Origin: Trichoderma breve
Taxonomy: Eukaryota > Ascomycota > Sordariomycetes > Hypocreales > Hypocreaceae
Assembly (NCBI RefSeq): GCF_028502605.1
Contig: NC_079232.1
Span: 6,696,001 to 6,760,000, forward strand
DNA: 64,000 nucleotides
Direction: 5' to 3'
Position numbers and translations under genes: made by a program. Within the stretch, counting starts at the first letter, position 1, and each line of letters starts with the position of its first letter. Below are positions 43,421 to 54,372 of this stretch, piece after piece. The notes beneath the pieces are model-generated. The model saw only the letters and a list, made by a program, of their open reading frames with translations. It made no database searches and was not told where the DNA came from.

Positions 43421-46400
43421 AGAAGAGCGGCGTAGGGAGCAAACATGAAAGAATGCTAGGAATGGCATGGCGTTGACTCTTAAGACAGCTCTAGAAACCA
43501 AGTCAACGGATCTGTTGCATGAAGGCAAGGCCTCAAAATAGAAGAGATGGAGATGGTGGAAACGTCGAGAGAGTGGAAGAAAGTGGAAAAGAGAGGAAGA
43601 GGGAGGGGGCGGGGGAAGCAGGCCGTGCAGAAGGGGGGCTTGACAGTTTCCAACCCCCCCCAACTTGAGCGGCCAAGAACCGAGCGTGTGACTAATTAAT
43701 TCATCCGATCTGCGATATCTGCAACTGCATCTCGATCTGCTGCATCTCGATCTGCATTAGCAGCTGCCGGCAGGCCTGAGGCACTGAGTACCTTGGACAA
43801 GTATATGCCGTACGAGCCCGCCCCCTTTCCCAAATGTTGCTCTGCTATGCCGTTGCATATACCACTTGAGTTTCTCATGTAGAACGCTGCAGCAAGATGA
43901 CTGCCTCTAAGTTCTGTTTAAAAGAACTCTTTCGCTCTGTATCTGGCAAAAGTGAGCGGCATGGAGGAGGGGCTCCTGAGGTTTCCATGGCCTTGAATCA
44001 GGAAATGAAGACAGCTCGACTTTTCACCACTGCAAATATCATCAAATTCTCAGGTAGTTATGAGGCACACAAGTATCTGCCATGTCACTACCTAGGTACT
44101 CAGGCGTTTGTATCAATTTTACTCCATCCTCCCCTTCGTATTCGCTCTCGCCTCCAGTCTCTTCTGTTGAGCCATTCGCGGAGCTTCCTCGCCCTCCAGC
44201 CTCGACCCACTCCACCCTTTCATCTTGCACTCTTCCCAATTCACTTGACATCTTTTTCAGCGACCAGTCAGGAGCTGTTGAGGCTTCCCCCTTGTATCGA
44301 ATCGATCGAGATCGGAGTTGACTGCCGTCTTGGCGTTGTTGGGGAGAGACTGAGCTGTCCAATCGAAAATACACTCTCACCTTGCCGTGGAAGGTTCTTG
44401 AAGCATTGGGTGATTTTTCGGCTCTTTGTTGGGATACCTTGCCTGCTAGCTTTCGCGGAAAGCTGGCAAGTTTTGCCAGATGAGTGACGCACGCGATCAT
44501 GTTGACTCCCGCCCTTCCCACTCTCTTATGTTTCCTCTTCTCCCATCCTTTTCCTTTCGTCTTCTTTTCTCTTCTTCTTCACCCCAAAGGCGGGAGGCCT
44601 ATTGAGGCTCCAGCCGGCGGTAGTGTCACCAGAAACCAGTTCGCAACGTCGCTACGACAAAAGGTTCGCGGGGCCGAGCCTACAAGCTCCCCAAGCGGGA
44701 GGTCTATTGAGGCCTCAGCTGGCAGCGGTTCGTTCTCTTCCTCGTCCTTGTCCCCTAACCCCCACCCCCCTTTCTTCCTCTTCTTCCTTTTCTTCCTGTT
44801 TTTTCTCGTTTAACGAGATTACCCAGGTCTTCCGGCCAAGGGAGTACTCGCTGGCTCCCCAAGCCTCTTAGTTCATGATCCTGATGACACCACTCGTTAT
44901 TCCTTCGGGATATCCTTGATCATGGTTGGGGGGCGGCGGCACGGCTAAGCCTAGAGGACTAGAGGGCCAGAGGGCTCCTAGACTCCGCGCGAAGCCCAAC
45001 ACGCACGCTCGAATGCAAGGCTGGCCGGCCGGGGTGCTACTAGAGGACCCAGCCGGCCGGCCTTGCTACGGTACTCGACGCAGTTCAACGAGCTGGACGT
45101 TACTCCCCCAGTGATGAGAAGGACACCAACATGTGTCTTCTTCTGCAATTTCATATCCATGTATGTTTCTCTCTTGGTCCTTCTACAAAATGCTCTCCGT
45201 CCTGATGCTGATTTCGCTCAGCACTGAATTTCACCCCAAAACGATTGGCATGGTTGATGTTCATTGAGTCGGTCACTTCGGTCCGAGCAGCCAGAAAGCA
45301 AGACAAGGTGGCTTCCGGAGTAGCAGCGCCAGATTGTCCTTCAACAACACCCGTCGACTTCAAATCTCTCTTCATTTGACTTCTGAGACCTCTCCTGCTC
45401 CAACTGCCCATCACACTCTGAGTATGTCGCTTCATCAAAGCTAAAACTGGTCCATCATTTGGTTGGTTCCAGAATTCCTTGACTGTAAGACACTCTCCCA
45501 ACTACAAGTTTGTACGCGGCTGACATGGTGATTAACTTCAGCAGTCAATCGCGGTTTCTCTTCTCTGGCACCTCTCAATCCAGGTTCAACTGAACACCTT
45601 GTTTGGTAGCCAAAACTGGAGGTCTTTTCTCACACTTCAGTTTCTCTTGTATATCCCTCATCGGAAACGTGCAAGTGGTGGTTCAAGATGCTTTCATTGT
45701 ACATTATGGCCGAGTTTTAGGCAATGAGCTCTGAAAGAATCTTTGTTGGAGAGTTGTAATAAAATGTATTTTCTTGTGGTCCATTTCTGTACGAGACTTT
45801 TTAAGGCGCTGTGATGATTTCATGTATTTTCCCCGTAGTCTTTTTCCGCCTACTGGAATTAAGAAGTGTAAACGTCTCTTAATTCTCTTGCTGCTGTCAG
45901 TTTGCACGCTTGGTAGCTATCTTGACTGAAATGAACAGTAAGCGAACTTGAAGGATTTCCGCATTACCCAGTCGGCTCGTTCAACGGCGGCGATTCGGTA
46001 GTGGCACTCTCTTCTCCACAAACGTTCAAACGCGCATAGAATGCCTCAACAATTTCCATCTGTACAATTGCACACGCCACAAAAGGCTTTTTACATTTCT
46101 GAGGACAAAGGTAAGCACATTTGATGCATTCATACAGCGGAAAACGTTCACGTATTGATTAGTTTGTCTCTAGTTGGGTCTAGATCTTTGAACCTGTCGC
46201 CAAAGTGCCTCCAACCCATTCAGCCTATCGACTCAATACTCTAACACCTAACGCCCTACAGCAATGTCGTGATGGAAGAATATTCTAGCTCAACCATGCT
46301 GCCAATGTCTCTACTGGCTGGGCTCGGGCTCGTTGTCCAAGACAGCTGAAAGATGGCCCCGACGCAACATTTGTGATTGTCCTGAGGCTGCGCGAATGTG

Positions 46401-47339
46401 CTCGCCTCTTGACGGCTACTAGTCAATATCGCTAAGAATCTCTATAGAACCAAAATCAAAATATCCGAGGCAACTTGTAACCTCCCGCGAAGCAAAAGCC
46501 CTCCGAGTAAACATCGAGATCACTCCTTATCGCCGAGCGCAGAATGCAGATACATACGATCCCATCCTTCCACATACCCAGACAACATGGCGAGTATAGA
46601 GTGCAATTGGAGAGCAAGCAGTTGCAAAAAAGAAACGAAACAAACCATGTCGAATCTTCGAAGTCACCTTTGCTACAAAATGCACAATTTCTAGCAGTGG
46701 ACGAATGCAAGCGAGTGGCTCGAGTACATTCATGGCAGCTTTCCTCTCTAAAGTCTTTTTCTTGAATACGGTTTGATCATCTTTCCGCTTCGATGAACGA
46801 AAAGGTGCTTGTGTCATCCTCTACTCGAGCAGAGTAACTGTCTATGGATACCAACTCCTAGGATCATATTTGGAAGAAACAAGAGGCCTCTCTACCACGA
46901 GCTCTGTCCACTGCCATGGCTACCAGCTTGCATTGGTTCAAGGAACCTCTTTTACAATCAATGACGCCCTTGCAGCCATATTATGGGGAGATTATTCGGT
47001 AAAATTCACAAATATACTGTATTCAGTCATCGACCTTTATGGCAGCACCCTTAATCACTACACGATCTGCGACAAGATGCTAATGGTAACGCTGTTATAT
47101 TCATTGCTATCAACAAGAGAGAACAAATTCCCATGATACTAACAGAGGAGATTTGACATAGGGAGTTCTCAGCAAGCGTTCAAGGGCGTTGATACGGTCG
47201 TACCAAAATCTAAATACAAAAGAGAAACAGGACCATGAAAACCAAAGGGAGAAGAGATCCTTTCAAACATCCCCCCAGGATTGGCAGTGACACCTATAAT
47301 CACAGAATGCTATATCCAGTTCCTCTCTTCCTGGCATGT
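43421..47339. other. Gene-poor region with low-complexity and GC-rich repeats
   Basis: No gene recognised. Contents seen: pyrimidine/purine-biased runs near 43530-43640 and 44520-44810, a direct repeat (GCGGGAGGCCTATTGAGGC at 44590; GCGGGAGGTCTATTGAGGC at 44695), and a GC-rich hairpin at 45015-45066. Confidence 0.4.
45015..45066. repeat. GC-rich inverted repeat (hairpin)
   Basis: The left arm GCAAGGCTGGCCGGCCGGGG can pair with the right arm ending GCCGGCCGGCCTTGC across a short loop, with small bulges. Confidence 0.7.
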
Positions 47340-47768
47340 CTACGAGCCGATACAGCAGAAGCCGAGGAGGAAAATAGCAATGATGCAGTTACCCTGATCA
47401 CAGCCGCTGCAGCAACGCTTCTCGATGTCACGTTCGGCCTTTGTCATCGTCAGCAACATCCTTTACGATTGGTTCTACACGCCAGATCAGAGGATACATA
47501 CCAGAGAGTCAGTGCCATTTGGAGGGGCGCCGGTAGTCTGCACACCAATTGCTTCCAAGTAGCCCAGAGCAGCAGTTCGGGCGTCCTCCTCACTGATGCC
47601 GGGGTATTTCTCCTTCACCTGCCAAAGGGCAGTGGCATAGTGAGGGTTGGCAGTCAGGTCGGAGGTGAGATCAATGGTTGCAGTGTTGGCATTGGTACCT
47701 GAGGTTGGTGCAGCCAAGACAAGGGGAGCGGCGAGAGCAGCAGCGGCGAAGAACTGGGAGAAACGCAT
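47340..47768 (-). CDS. Small secreted Cys-rich precursor with Lys-Arg processing site (121 aa, 2 exons)
   Basis: Exon 1 is 47768-47502. After a 63-bp intron with a perfect gtatgt donor and a CTGAC branch site, exon 2 is 47438-47340; the acceptor is AAG rather than the usual YAG. The N-terminus is a signal peptide (MRFSQFFAAAALAAPLVLA|APTSG). A 65-residue pro-like region follows (YATALWQVKEKYPGISEEDA). The second exon begins AERDIEKR and then CCSGCDQGNCIIAI, LLGFCCIGS and stop. The dibasic KR before the Cys-rich tail is a Kex2-type site, which would free a 24-residue hydrophobic peptide with six cysteines. Family unknown to me. Without splicing the frame ends soon after the donor, at 47487. 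Confidence 0.62.
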
Positions 47769-50700
47769 ATTGAGGATGGAGAAAGAAGAAAGAAAGATTG
47801 AAGAAGGAGATGAAGGAAATTCAAGATGATGGGAATGCTTATTGAGTCGAGTTGTTTGTTGATGAGTGAGAGCCCCCTTTTGGAGGAATTCGTCGTCCTA
47901 TATATACAGTTTAAGGTATGCCATCGCGAAGACTTCTATCTCAGTATAAGCTAATCGAGATGTTATTTTGGGAATAACAGGTCACCAATACGCCTACCAT
48001 GAAACCAATGTTTCGACTCTTAATGCTATGATGATGCTGCGCCTGGTGTTGAGTATACTTTGGCAGAAAGCGGCTCAGCTCTAGCCGCCATTTTCGTGTC
48101 AGCAATGATTTCGACTAACGGCGAACTTTAGATCCCAACCTTACGCGGCTAGTAAACAAGCGTCAGCACAGGTCTGGCTAGTACGCACGAAGTATGACAC
48201 GAACACTCTAACAGCATGTCGAATAGGGAGTAGATTGGCTTACTGTACTAATGCTTCACCATGTAATCTCTTGCGATGACGAGCATCAGTGTATCAAAGA
48301 ATTGTGTCCCACAAGAGTATCAGCCAGATCGAGAAAGAAGAGCAGTTTCGGAAGGAAGAGTCTTCTAATAACGAGCAAGTCAGTTCTCTGGCATAGTGTC
48401 ATATTCCGTTCTTCCAGTCCTGATTTCAACAATGGTTTGTTTGTCGTCATCACCTACAGACGACACCACCAAAGATGAAGAGATCTTGCAACATATATTT
48501 CTGTGTGATCTATTTTAGAAACCGTCATAGTATGGCTACTCTATAAGCGAGACGCACCAAGGATGCTACTTGTTGACTAAAGATAGCTGTTTATAGCAAC
48601 ATGTCAAGCCGAATCCGCGTCCGAATCCGCGTCTTCCTGTTTGCCACTCCTCGTCCCAGTCCGTGTAGTCGTCTCGTGATGATGGGTCTTAACAAAGTAT
48701 AGGCCAGTTGCTCATAGGTACAAAGTTTGATTACATTGATTACTCTCTTCTGTTGCACATACTAAATTTACCAAAGCGCCAATGGGAAAGGTTGTCGAGC
48801 CATCGAAAAAGGGCCCTCGTCCTGAACGCCAGTACTAGGTATGTTTTCTCCACCAAAAATCGCCTAACATTACAGGATTCTGCAGCAAAAGTACCACGGC
48901 GACTTAGAAATCGGTGTGATCACCACTAATCTCTATTCTTAACGTTCTTCCCTCACTTCCTAAAATCTCCCAGTCTCCATCAATGCAACATCGTGCCCAC
49001 AAAGCTCGGAGTTTATTTCGCGGGGAAGATGCGATCCCTGCTAGACGATCTTCTTTGCAAGACCTGCGCTTAATATAGCCCTATAATCATAACAGAAAAG
49101 GAAATGGGGCAAGCTAAAATGCTAAAACATAGGGTGGCGATGTTCCGGACGACGTCGGCCTTTCGTGCTCTCCGAACCAAGCATATTCGCTCAACCAAGG
49201 CGAGCCGGCCATCGCAAACCTCATTGACCATCCAATCAGGAGATTCTTGCTCCTGTAATATCCCATTCGTTCGTCAGCTGTTGGAAAGTCATTCAAAGAC
49301 CTCCAGTCTCCTAGTCCGAAAGCTATGGCTGAAACCCCGATCTAGAAAGATGAAGATGTGGAAACCGTTCAGACGCTACCAAGCCACGACGCCACCAGGA
49401 CATGGTCCGGACCAGAGCCAGGTTAAACGGCTTGGAGTTGGCGGTGCAACAAGCCGGACAAATTTAGACAGGCAATTGGCCGCCTAAGTTTAGACAAAAT
49501 GTCTCGGGAGAAACACGCCACGGGTCGACGACGCAAGACTCCGTGTCAAACGAACTGCTCTAATCGATGTAAGCATCCAAACGACATCTTGCTAGCATAG
49601 AACGTTGTATGGGGTACCCTCCCTCAATATAGACCGTATATGTGTCATGTGGAGAAGCCGCAAGATGGCAGTAGTGTGGAACATACCCCAAATAGACACA
49701 ATGGACGGGGAGTGTGGTGTTACGTGGATCCACGGATACACACCTTGGTACGGATGAAGCCTCTCGTCGGATCACTGCACTTCCGATTATAGCAATATAG
49801 AACAGGTAGGTAGAGTATGATATCGAGAAGTGATTAGTAAGTGCTCTAGACATTGGACGTGATCGGTGTCTTAGGAGAGATGATTCATACGCATCAAAAC
49901 ATGACACGAATGGCCCGAATGGGAGTACATGTGACATCTGCCTCTAATTTATCTCGTAATAGTCGACTATCATCAGTGCGTAACGCAATCGCGTCACTGA
50001 TTTCTTTGTAGATAGGCACCCAATCGCTTGGTTATAGATCGATGATGGAGTTGGAGCTCAAATCTGGACTTTCCTTTCGGCACTTTGCAGGGTAGTATTG
50101 TGCCATATCGAACTGAGTCTGAAATATCTTTCAGCAATGAGATGTTCCAAAAAGAAAATGATGGATATCCCATATCCCATTTATTGTAGAGAAATATGGG
50201 TTGAATATTTATCCAGTCTGCCATTAAAAGCCGGATGGCATATCGTGGCCCTATCACTAACACCTAGCTTGATACCTGCTATTCGCCCCTTTACCTGCAA
50301 TGAAACATACTAATTTTTGCAAGCACATTGAGAAAAAAACATTGAAGAAAATAAAGATCAAGGTGATAACAGTAATTGAACCTTAAGGTACGAAGTTCCC
50401 AAAATATCGCTTGCTTGTCATCTTGCGGGCTGACGAAGCGTCAATCGTTCATCAGGCATCCCATCACATGACTTGCTACTACTGCTGCTGCTTGCCGACG
50501 TACTGACCTTTCCACGCAGCGAGCATCAAGAGAGATACTCTCAATCTTTCTGTGGCCAATTTAAAACTAGTGGTCCAAGTCTTCAGATGTCTTTGCAAAG
50601 TCAAGTTCAGCACATGTTCTAGGCTAAGCGAGCCCCTCTGCTCCTCTCTCCCGCCATTCTTCTCTTCCTCTTGCTTTTCTTCGTCTTTCCTCTCCTCGGC

Positions 50701-52134
50701 TACCGAACCGAGTATTCTACTTCACAACAAAGAGTCTGATTCACCCTCGCCTTAGAAGAGCGCTCCGTGGTTATTTGGCGAGCGAGTGAATTTTGCAGAG
50801 CTTCAACTACCGCCGGATCGAAAGCAAGAGGCTACGAGAAGAATTTTAGTCAGTGGCCTGGGGCCGTATTACCATGCAGAGATCAACGAAGGTTGATTGA
50901 CTGTACCTAAATAACCTATTTACCACTCATTAGTCACTGCTAATTGATTAAGAGTGTTGAAAATAGAATGTTTCGAAACACCAAGATTCATACCGCGCTG
51001 TCCGACGCCAAATTTCCCTCGACAATGTTACCAAACCTCGACCCCATTTCGAAAATGATTCTCAGAAGAAAGTCAAGTCCAAGAGTCTACGAGACATGAT
51101 TTTAGACCATTTGCCAAACGACAAGAACCTTTCTTTGCCATGCGTAATACGGCAATGATTCCGAGCTGCGAATGTTTCCACGTGCTTTGGCATCGCAGCC
51201 CTTATCGACGAGATCGAACGGACGTCAAAGTCGATCGCAAGTTGCATCAAAGAAATTTGGAATAGAAAAAAAGGGGAATTTGGAAAAGAGGAGGATACAA
51301 AGAGAAAGGAGTGTGGTAGCAGGTGTTCTGGGTCTGTTCAGGAATACAAAGAAAATGTCGGCAGACCTCACGACTCATAGAGCCTCCGGCGATAGGAAAT
51401 AAAGCAAATCGATAATAGAATTAGCAATACGATAGAATTTGGAGAGAAAATAGAAGGAAATCTCTAAGGTCTGCGAATCATTCCTTACTGCAAAACCTCT
51501 GCATCTCTCCATAATCAATGGTCTGCGCGGCCAGGGGTACAAGGAGTAAAGACAGTCAAGTTATCAAATTTGCTCTTTTGTTTCAATTCTAGTGCTCAAA
51601 ATCGTCGATTCTGTATTGTATTTCTAGTAGTAATTGCGTTTGGTTGCCAAGGGCGTCGGTTCGTGTAGAATTTCTGAGTGTTCATGGGGGTATGCGCATG
51701 CAGTGCCCCCCCCCCGTTGCATTTCGCACACCGACTCGCTGCTCCCTTCAAATTTACTGCAAGGAATGGACTGCAAAAGTAAAACGTGAATTAAACATTG
51801 AGTGATTATTTATTTCCTTCGTAATTATCATTGCGGCTGCACTAAGCTGCTCTGCGGGAGCAAAAGCCGACAGCTCGACCCCCGTGCCCCCTATTCCACC
51901 ACCAGCGCCCCGGGCTGCACAATCGTACAGGAAAACAAACACAACATTTGATCAACGAAAAAGCATTTAAAAACTTTAGAAATTAGTAAAAAGAAAGAGA
52001 CAGGACACTAAGTCTGTCGATTCTCTACCAGACGCTACAATTTCGAGAGTCAACACTAAAGACTGAGATGGCTACAAATTGCAAAAAAACGAGTCTCGAT
52101 TCAACCGCGAGACAAAGCGAACAGGTAGGCAGCG
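47769..52134. other. Gene-poor region, no gene recognised
   Basis: AT-richer sequence with many short frames. No domain, no well-formed exon chain and no tRNA seen. A run of nine C occurs at about 51706-51714. Confidence 0.45.
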
Positions 52135-52243
52135 CGAATCGAACACCAGTCTTCCAGAAATGGACAAAAAGAAATAGCGTACGAAGCCTTCACCGTAACC
52201 CCGTTAGACGTCACGGTAAAGTCCTACGCTGACAGGGACTCTG
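52135..52243 (+). repeat. Local duplicate, copy A, containing 20-bp word copy 6
   Basis: Begins TCGAACACCAGTCTTCCAGA soon after its start. It carries CACGGTAAAGTCCTACG at 52212-52228. A diverged inverted arm (GTACGAAGCCTTCACCGT) lies just before it. Copy B is at 52485-52587. Confidence 0.75.
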
Positions 52244-52484
52244 CAAATTTAGGTTATATACCATACCTCCCTGCAAAGATACTGGGACATCGCGACATAC
52301 CACAGCCATGAGATACTGCATACGCTCGAGATATATTGCCAAACCACCACAAAAGAGAAAGGGTAATGCTTCAAAGACTTGGCCGAATGGACGACGGTTT
52401 CACTACGCATACGATGCTGCTCGCCATAGTTTTCAAAAAAATTCTACCCAAATTCAAAACTACGCAAAAAGAAAGGGCACATGC

Positions 52485-52587
52485 GGGCGGTCGAACACCA
52501 GTCTTCCAGAAATGGAAAAAAAGAAAAGGCGTAGGACTTCGCCGTGAACTCTAGACGTCACGGTAAAGTCCTACGCCGAGAGGGACT
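52485..52587 (+). repeat. Local duplicate, copy B, containing 20-bp word copy 7 as a hairpin
   Basis: Same left part as copy A (TCGAACACCAGTCTTCCAGA). Here the word forms a near-perfect inverted repeat: GGCGTAGGACTTCGCCGTGA at 52528-52547 and TCACGGTAAAGTCCTACGCC at 52558-52577. Arms are 20 bp with two mismatches and a 10-nt loop. Confidence 0.8.
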
Positions 52588-53068
52588 GTATTATTTTACC
52601 TTATAACCCCTTTCCCCTCGCTGGGCATTGCCCGGGTACCCATTACTTGTGTCTGTATCTCTTGCTTCCTGAACATTCCTTGCACATCGTGTTACATCAC
52701 TGCTCACTCCCGAGGCGGAATGTGCGAGGCATCTCGGAAACATCTTCGCCCTCCTATTCGTCGGAGCCTCGCTTCTCGTTTCGCAGATGCTGCTCCTTCT
52801 CTTCTTCTTGCCCATTCTCTGCCTTCCCTCGCGGACTTTCGCTTCCATTCTCTTTATTTACCTTCTTCCCCCTCCTCCCAACTCTCCCTTCTTCTGTTCT
52901 CTCCATCTTCTCCATCTCCATCTCCATCTCCTCTCCTCTCCTCTCCATCTTTCCATCAAACACTCAAACGATCTCTTCATTCAACGTACCGTCTCGCTCT
53001 CCTCTCTCCATCATCAACATCAACATCTTTACCAACATCTTTACAACATCTTTACCTTCGTGGCACTC

Positions 53069-53090
53069 TTGTGCACGGTAAAGTCCTACG
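53069..53090 (+). repeat. 20-bp dispersed word, copy 8
   Basis: TT followed by GTGCACGGTAAAGTCCTACG, identical to copies 3-5, in the opposite orientation to them. Confidence 0.85.
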
Positions 53091-53114
53091 TGAGCCGAAG
53101 GCACGCCTTCGGCA

Positions 53115-53430
53115 GAATTCCAGCGCCCGCTACTAGATTGCGCCTGTGGAGCGGCAAAAAAGCCATCATCAACGTCCGAAACAGAGTCTACGGGCAGCGT
53201 AGCCGTACAGGTCGGTGATTTCGAAATCACGCCAGAAGGCGAGACGGATGAAGAACGGGTTTGGAGACAGTGGCTGAGGTGACAGCCAGCCAGGGCTAAC
53301 CCTGTGCCAACCAACTGTAAGTTTACTTGACTCCAAACATGACACGGGAAACCTCATCGGCGAATACTGACTCTCTAGGCAGTGTGGGCGTTGCTTTACC
53401 TGCACTCTTTCGGGCTCGACTGAGCCTTAG
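53115..53430 (+). CDS. Possible small gene or 3' gene part, unknown
   Basis: An open block (LLDCACGAAKKPSSTSETES, VQVGDFEITPEGETDEERVW, RQWLR) is joined by a well-formed 100-bp intron (53279-53378; gtgaca, branch TACTGAC, acceptor ctctag) to QCGRCFTCTLSGSTEP and a stop. The CGRCFTC text suggests metal binding. No start codon found, so the 5' end is open; copy 8 of the dispersed word lies just upstream. Confidence 0.3.
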
Positions 53431-53433
53431 AGG

Positions 53434-53560
53434 TGGACATGGTGGCGGTGGTCGCGGAGGAGGTGCTCCTCGCGGCGGTCGTGGAGGCTTCGGCGGTGGC
53501 CATGGCTCTGCTAACGGTCTGCGGGACGTGATTATTCGCGACGGGAACGCTGTGTTTTGA
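53434..53560 (+). other. RGG/GGH-rich coding-like segment
   Basis: In one plus frame it reads GGHGGGGRGGGAPRGGRGGF then GGGHGSANGLRDVIIRDG, an RGG-box-like composition, ending at a TGA. The frame extends only a short way upstream and no intact gene is seen. Confidence 0.3.
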
Positions 53561-53567
53561 TTGAGGA

Positions 53568-53690
53568 TGCGTGTGGTTTACTGTGACAGGGAGGATTTTG
53601 AATCGGCGGACTACACAAGACAAGGTTGGGATCTCTTTGTACTTCATTCACAATATCCACTCAGTCGAAAAGCTTTAGTGTGCTCTCTTG
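53568..53690 (+). repeat. Tandem duplicate, copy A (followed by the 20-bp word)
   Basis: About 75-80% like copy B at 53770-53890. Both share ACAAGGTTGGG and CTCTTTGTACTTC and end in TTTAGTGTGCTCTCTTG. Copy A is followed directly by TGCACGGTAAGGTCCTACG (word copy 9) and then TTGG. Confidence 0.85.
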
Positions 53691-53709
53691 TGCACGGTAA
53701 GGTCCTACG
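53688..53709 (+). repeat. 20-bp dispersed word, copy 9 (1 mismatch)
   Basis: TT followed by GTGCACGGTAAGGTCCTACG. It sits exactly at the end of duplicate A; duplicate B has the same flanks without it. Confidence 0.85.
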
Positions 53710-53769
53710 TTGGTCGGGCTCTGCAAGATGAGTTGATACGCGAGAAGAATGACGCGAGAGAAGAATGGT

Positions 53770-53890
53770 GCGTTTGGTTTGATGTGGTGGGAGGATTGAG
53801 AATCGACGGACCGTACAGGACAAGGTTGGGCTCTCTTTGTACTTCCTTCACAATCTGCACACAGCTAGACATCTTTAGTGTGCTCTCTTG
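53770..53890 (+). repeat. Tandem duplicate, copy B (without the 20-bp word)
   Basis: Ends in GTGCTCTCTTG and continues directly with TTGG, the same tetranucleotide that follows the word after copy A. Confidence 0.85.
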
Positions 53891-54372
53891 TTGGAGAGAT
53901 GGGGAGAAATAACCACGGTTGGCAGATTCGTGGGACACAAGATGCATTCCCTAGGAGCTAGTTTGCAATGAACACAGCTATTGATGCAAAGCCTGTCGAC
54001 TTGACTACGTGATGAGTTGGATGTTGGTGAATACGAGGTAAATAGTCGAAATATATTTGGGTTGCCACACGCCATGAGTTGCTTCGAGGCCATTGTTTTA
54101 CCTTTGTAGTATTGTACCTATAGATTCGTATCTCCCGTCGAGTTTGGGGATCATACGTATTTCACAGTCACATCTCTAATCAAATGTACATAGCCATGGA
54201 CATGGATCACAGAACGGAGAACACTGGCTAGTAACAGTGTGCTTTTGACAGAATTAGACGCCATCCTTTGAGGCTGATTCAATTTCTTGCATTGCTAGTA
54301 AACATGATGGCCTTCCCTCTCTTTTCTTTCTCAGTTGTCAATATATCTGACTCCAAATCCTTTCAAAAATTA
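53891..54372. other. Intergenic, 3' flank of the amidohydrolase gene
   Basis: No gene recognised. Confidence 0.5.

Noticed and set aside
52647..53218. Long plus-strand Ser/Pro/Leu-rich frames
   Set aside because: They read through a CT-rich tract that looks like a 5' leader or promoter; low complexity in all frames.
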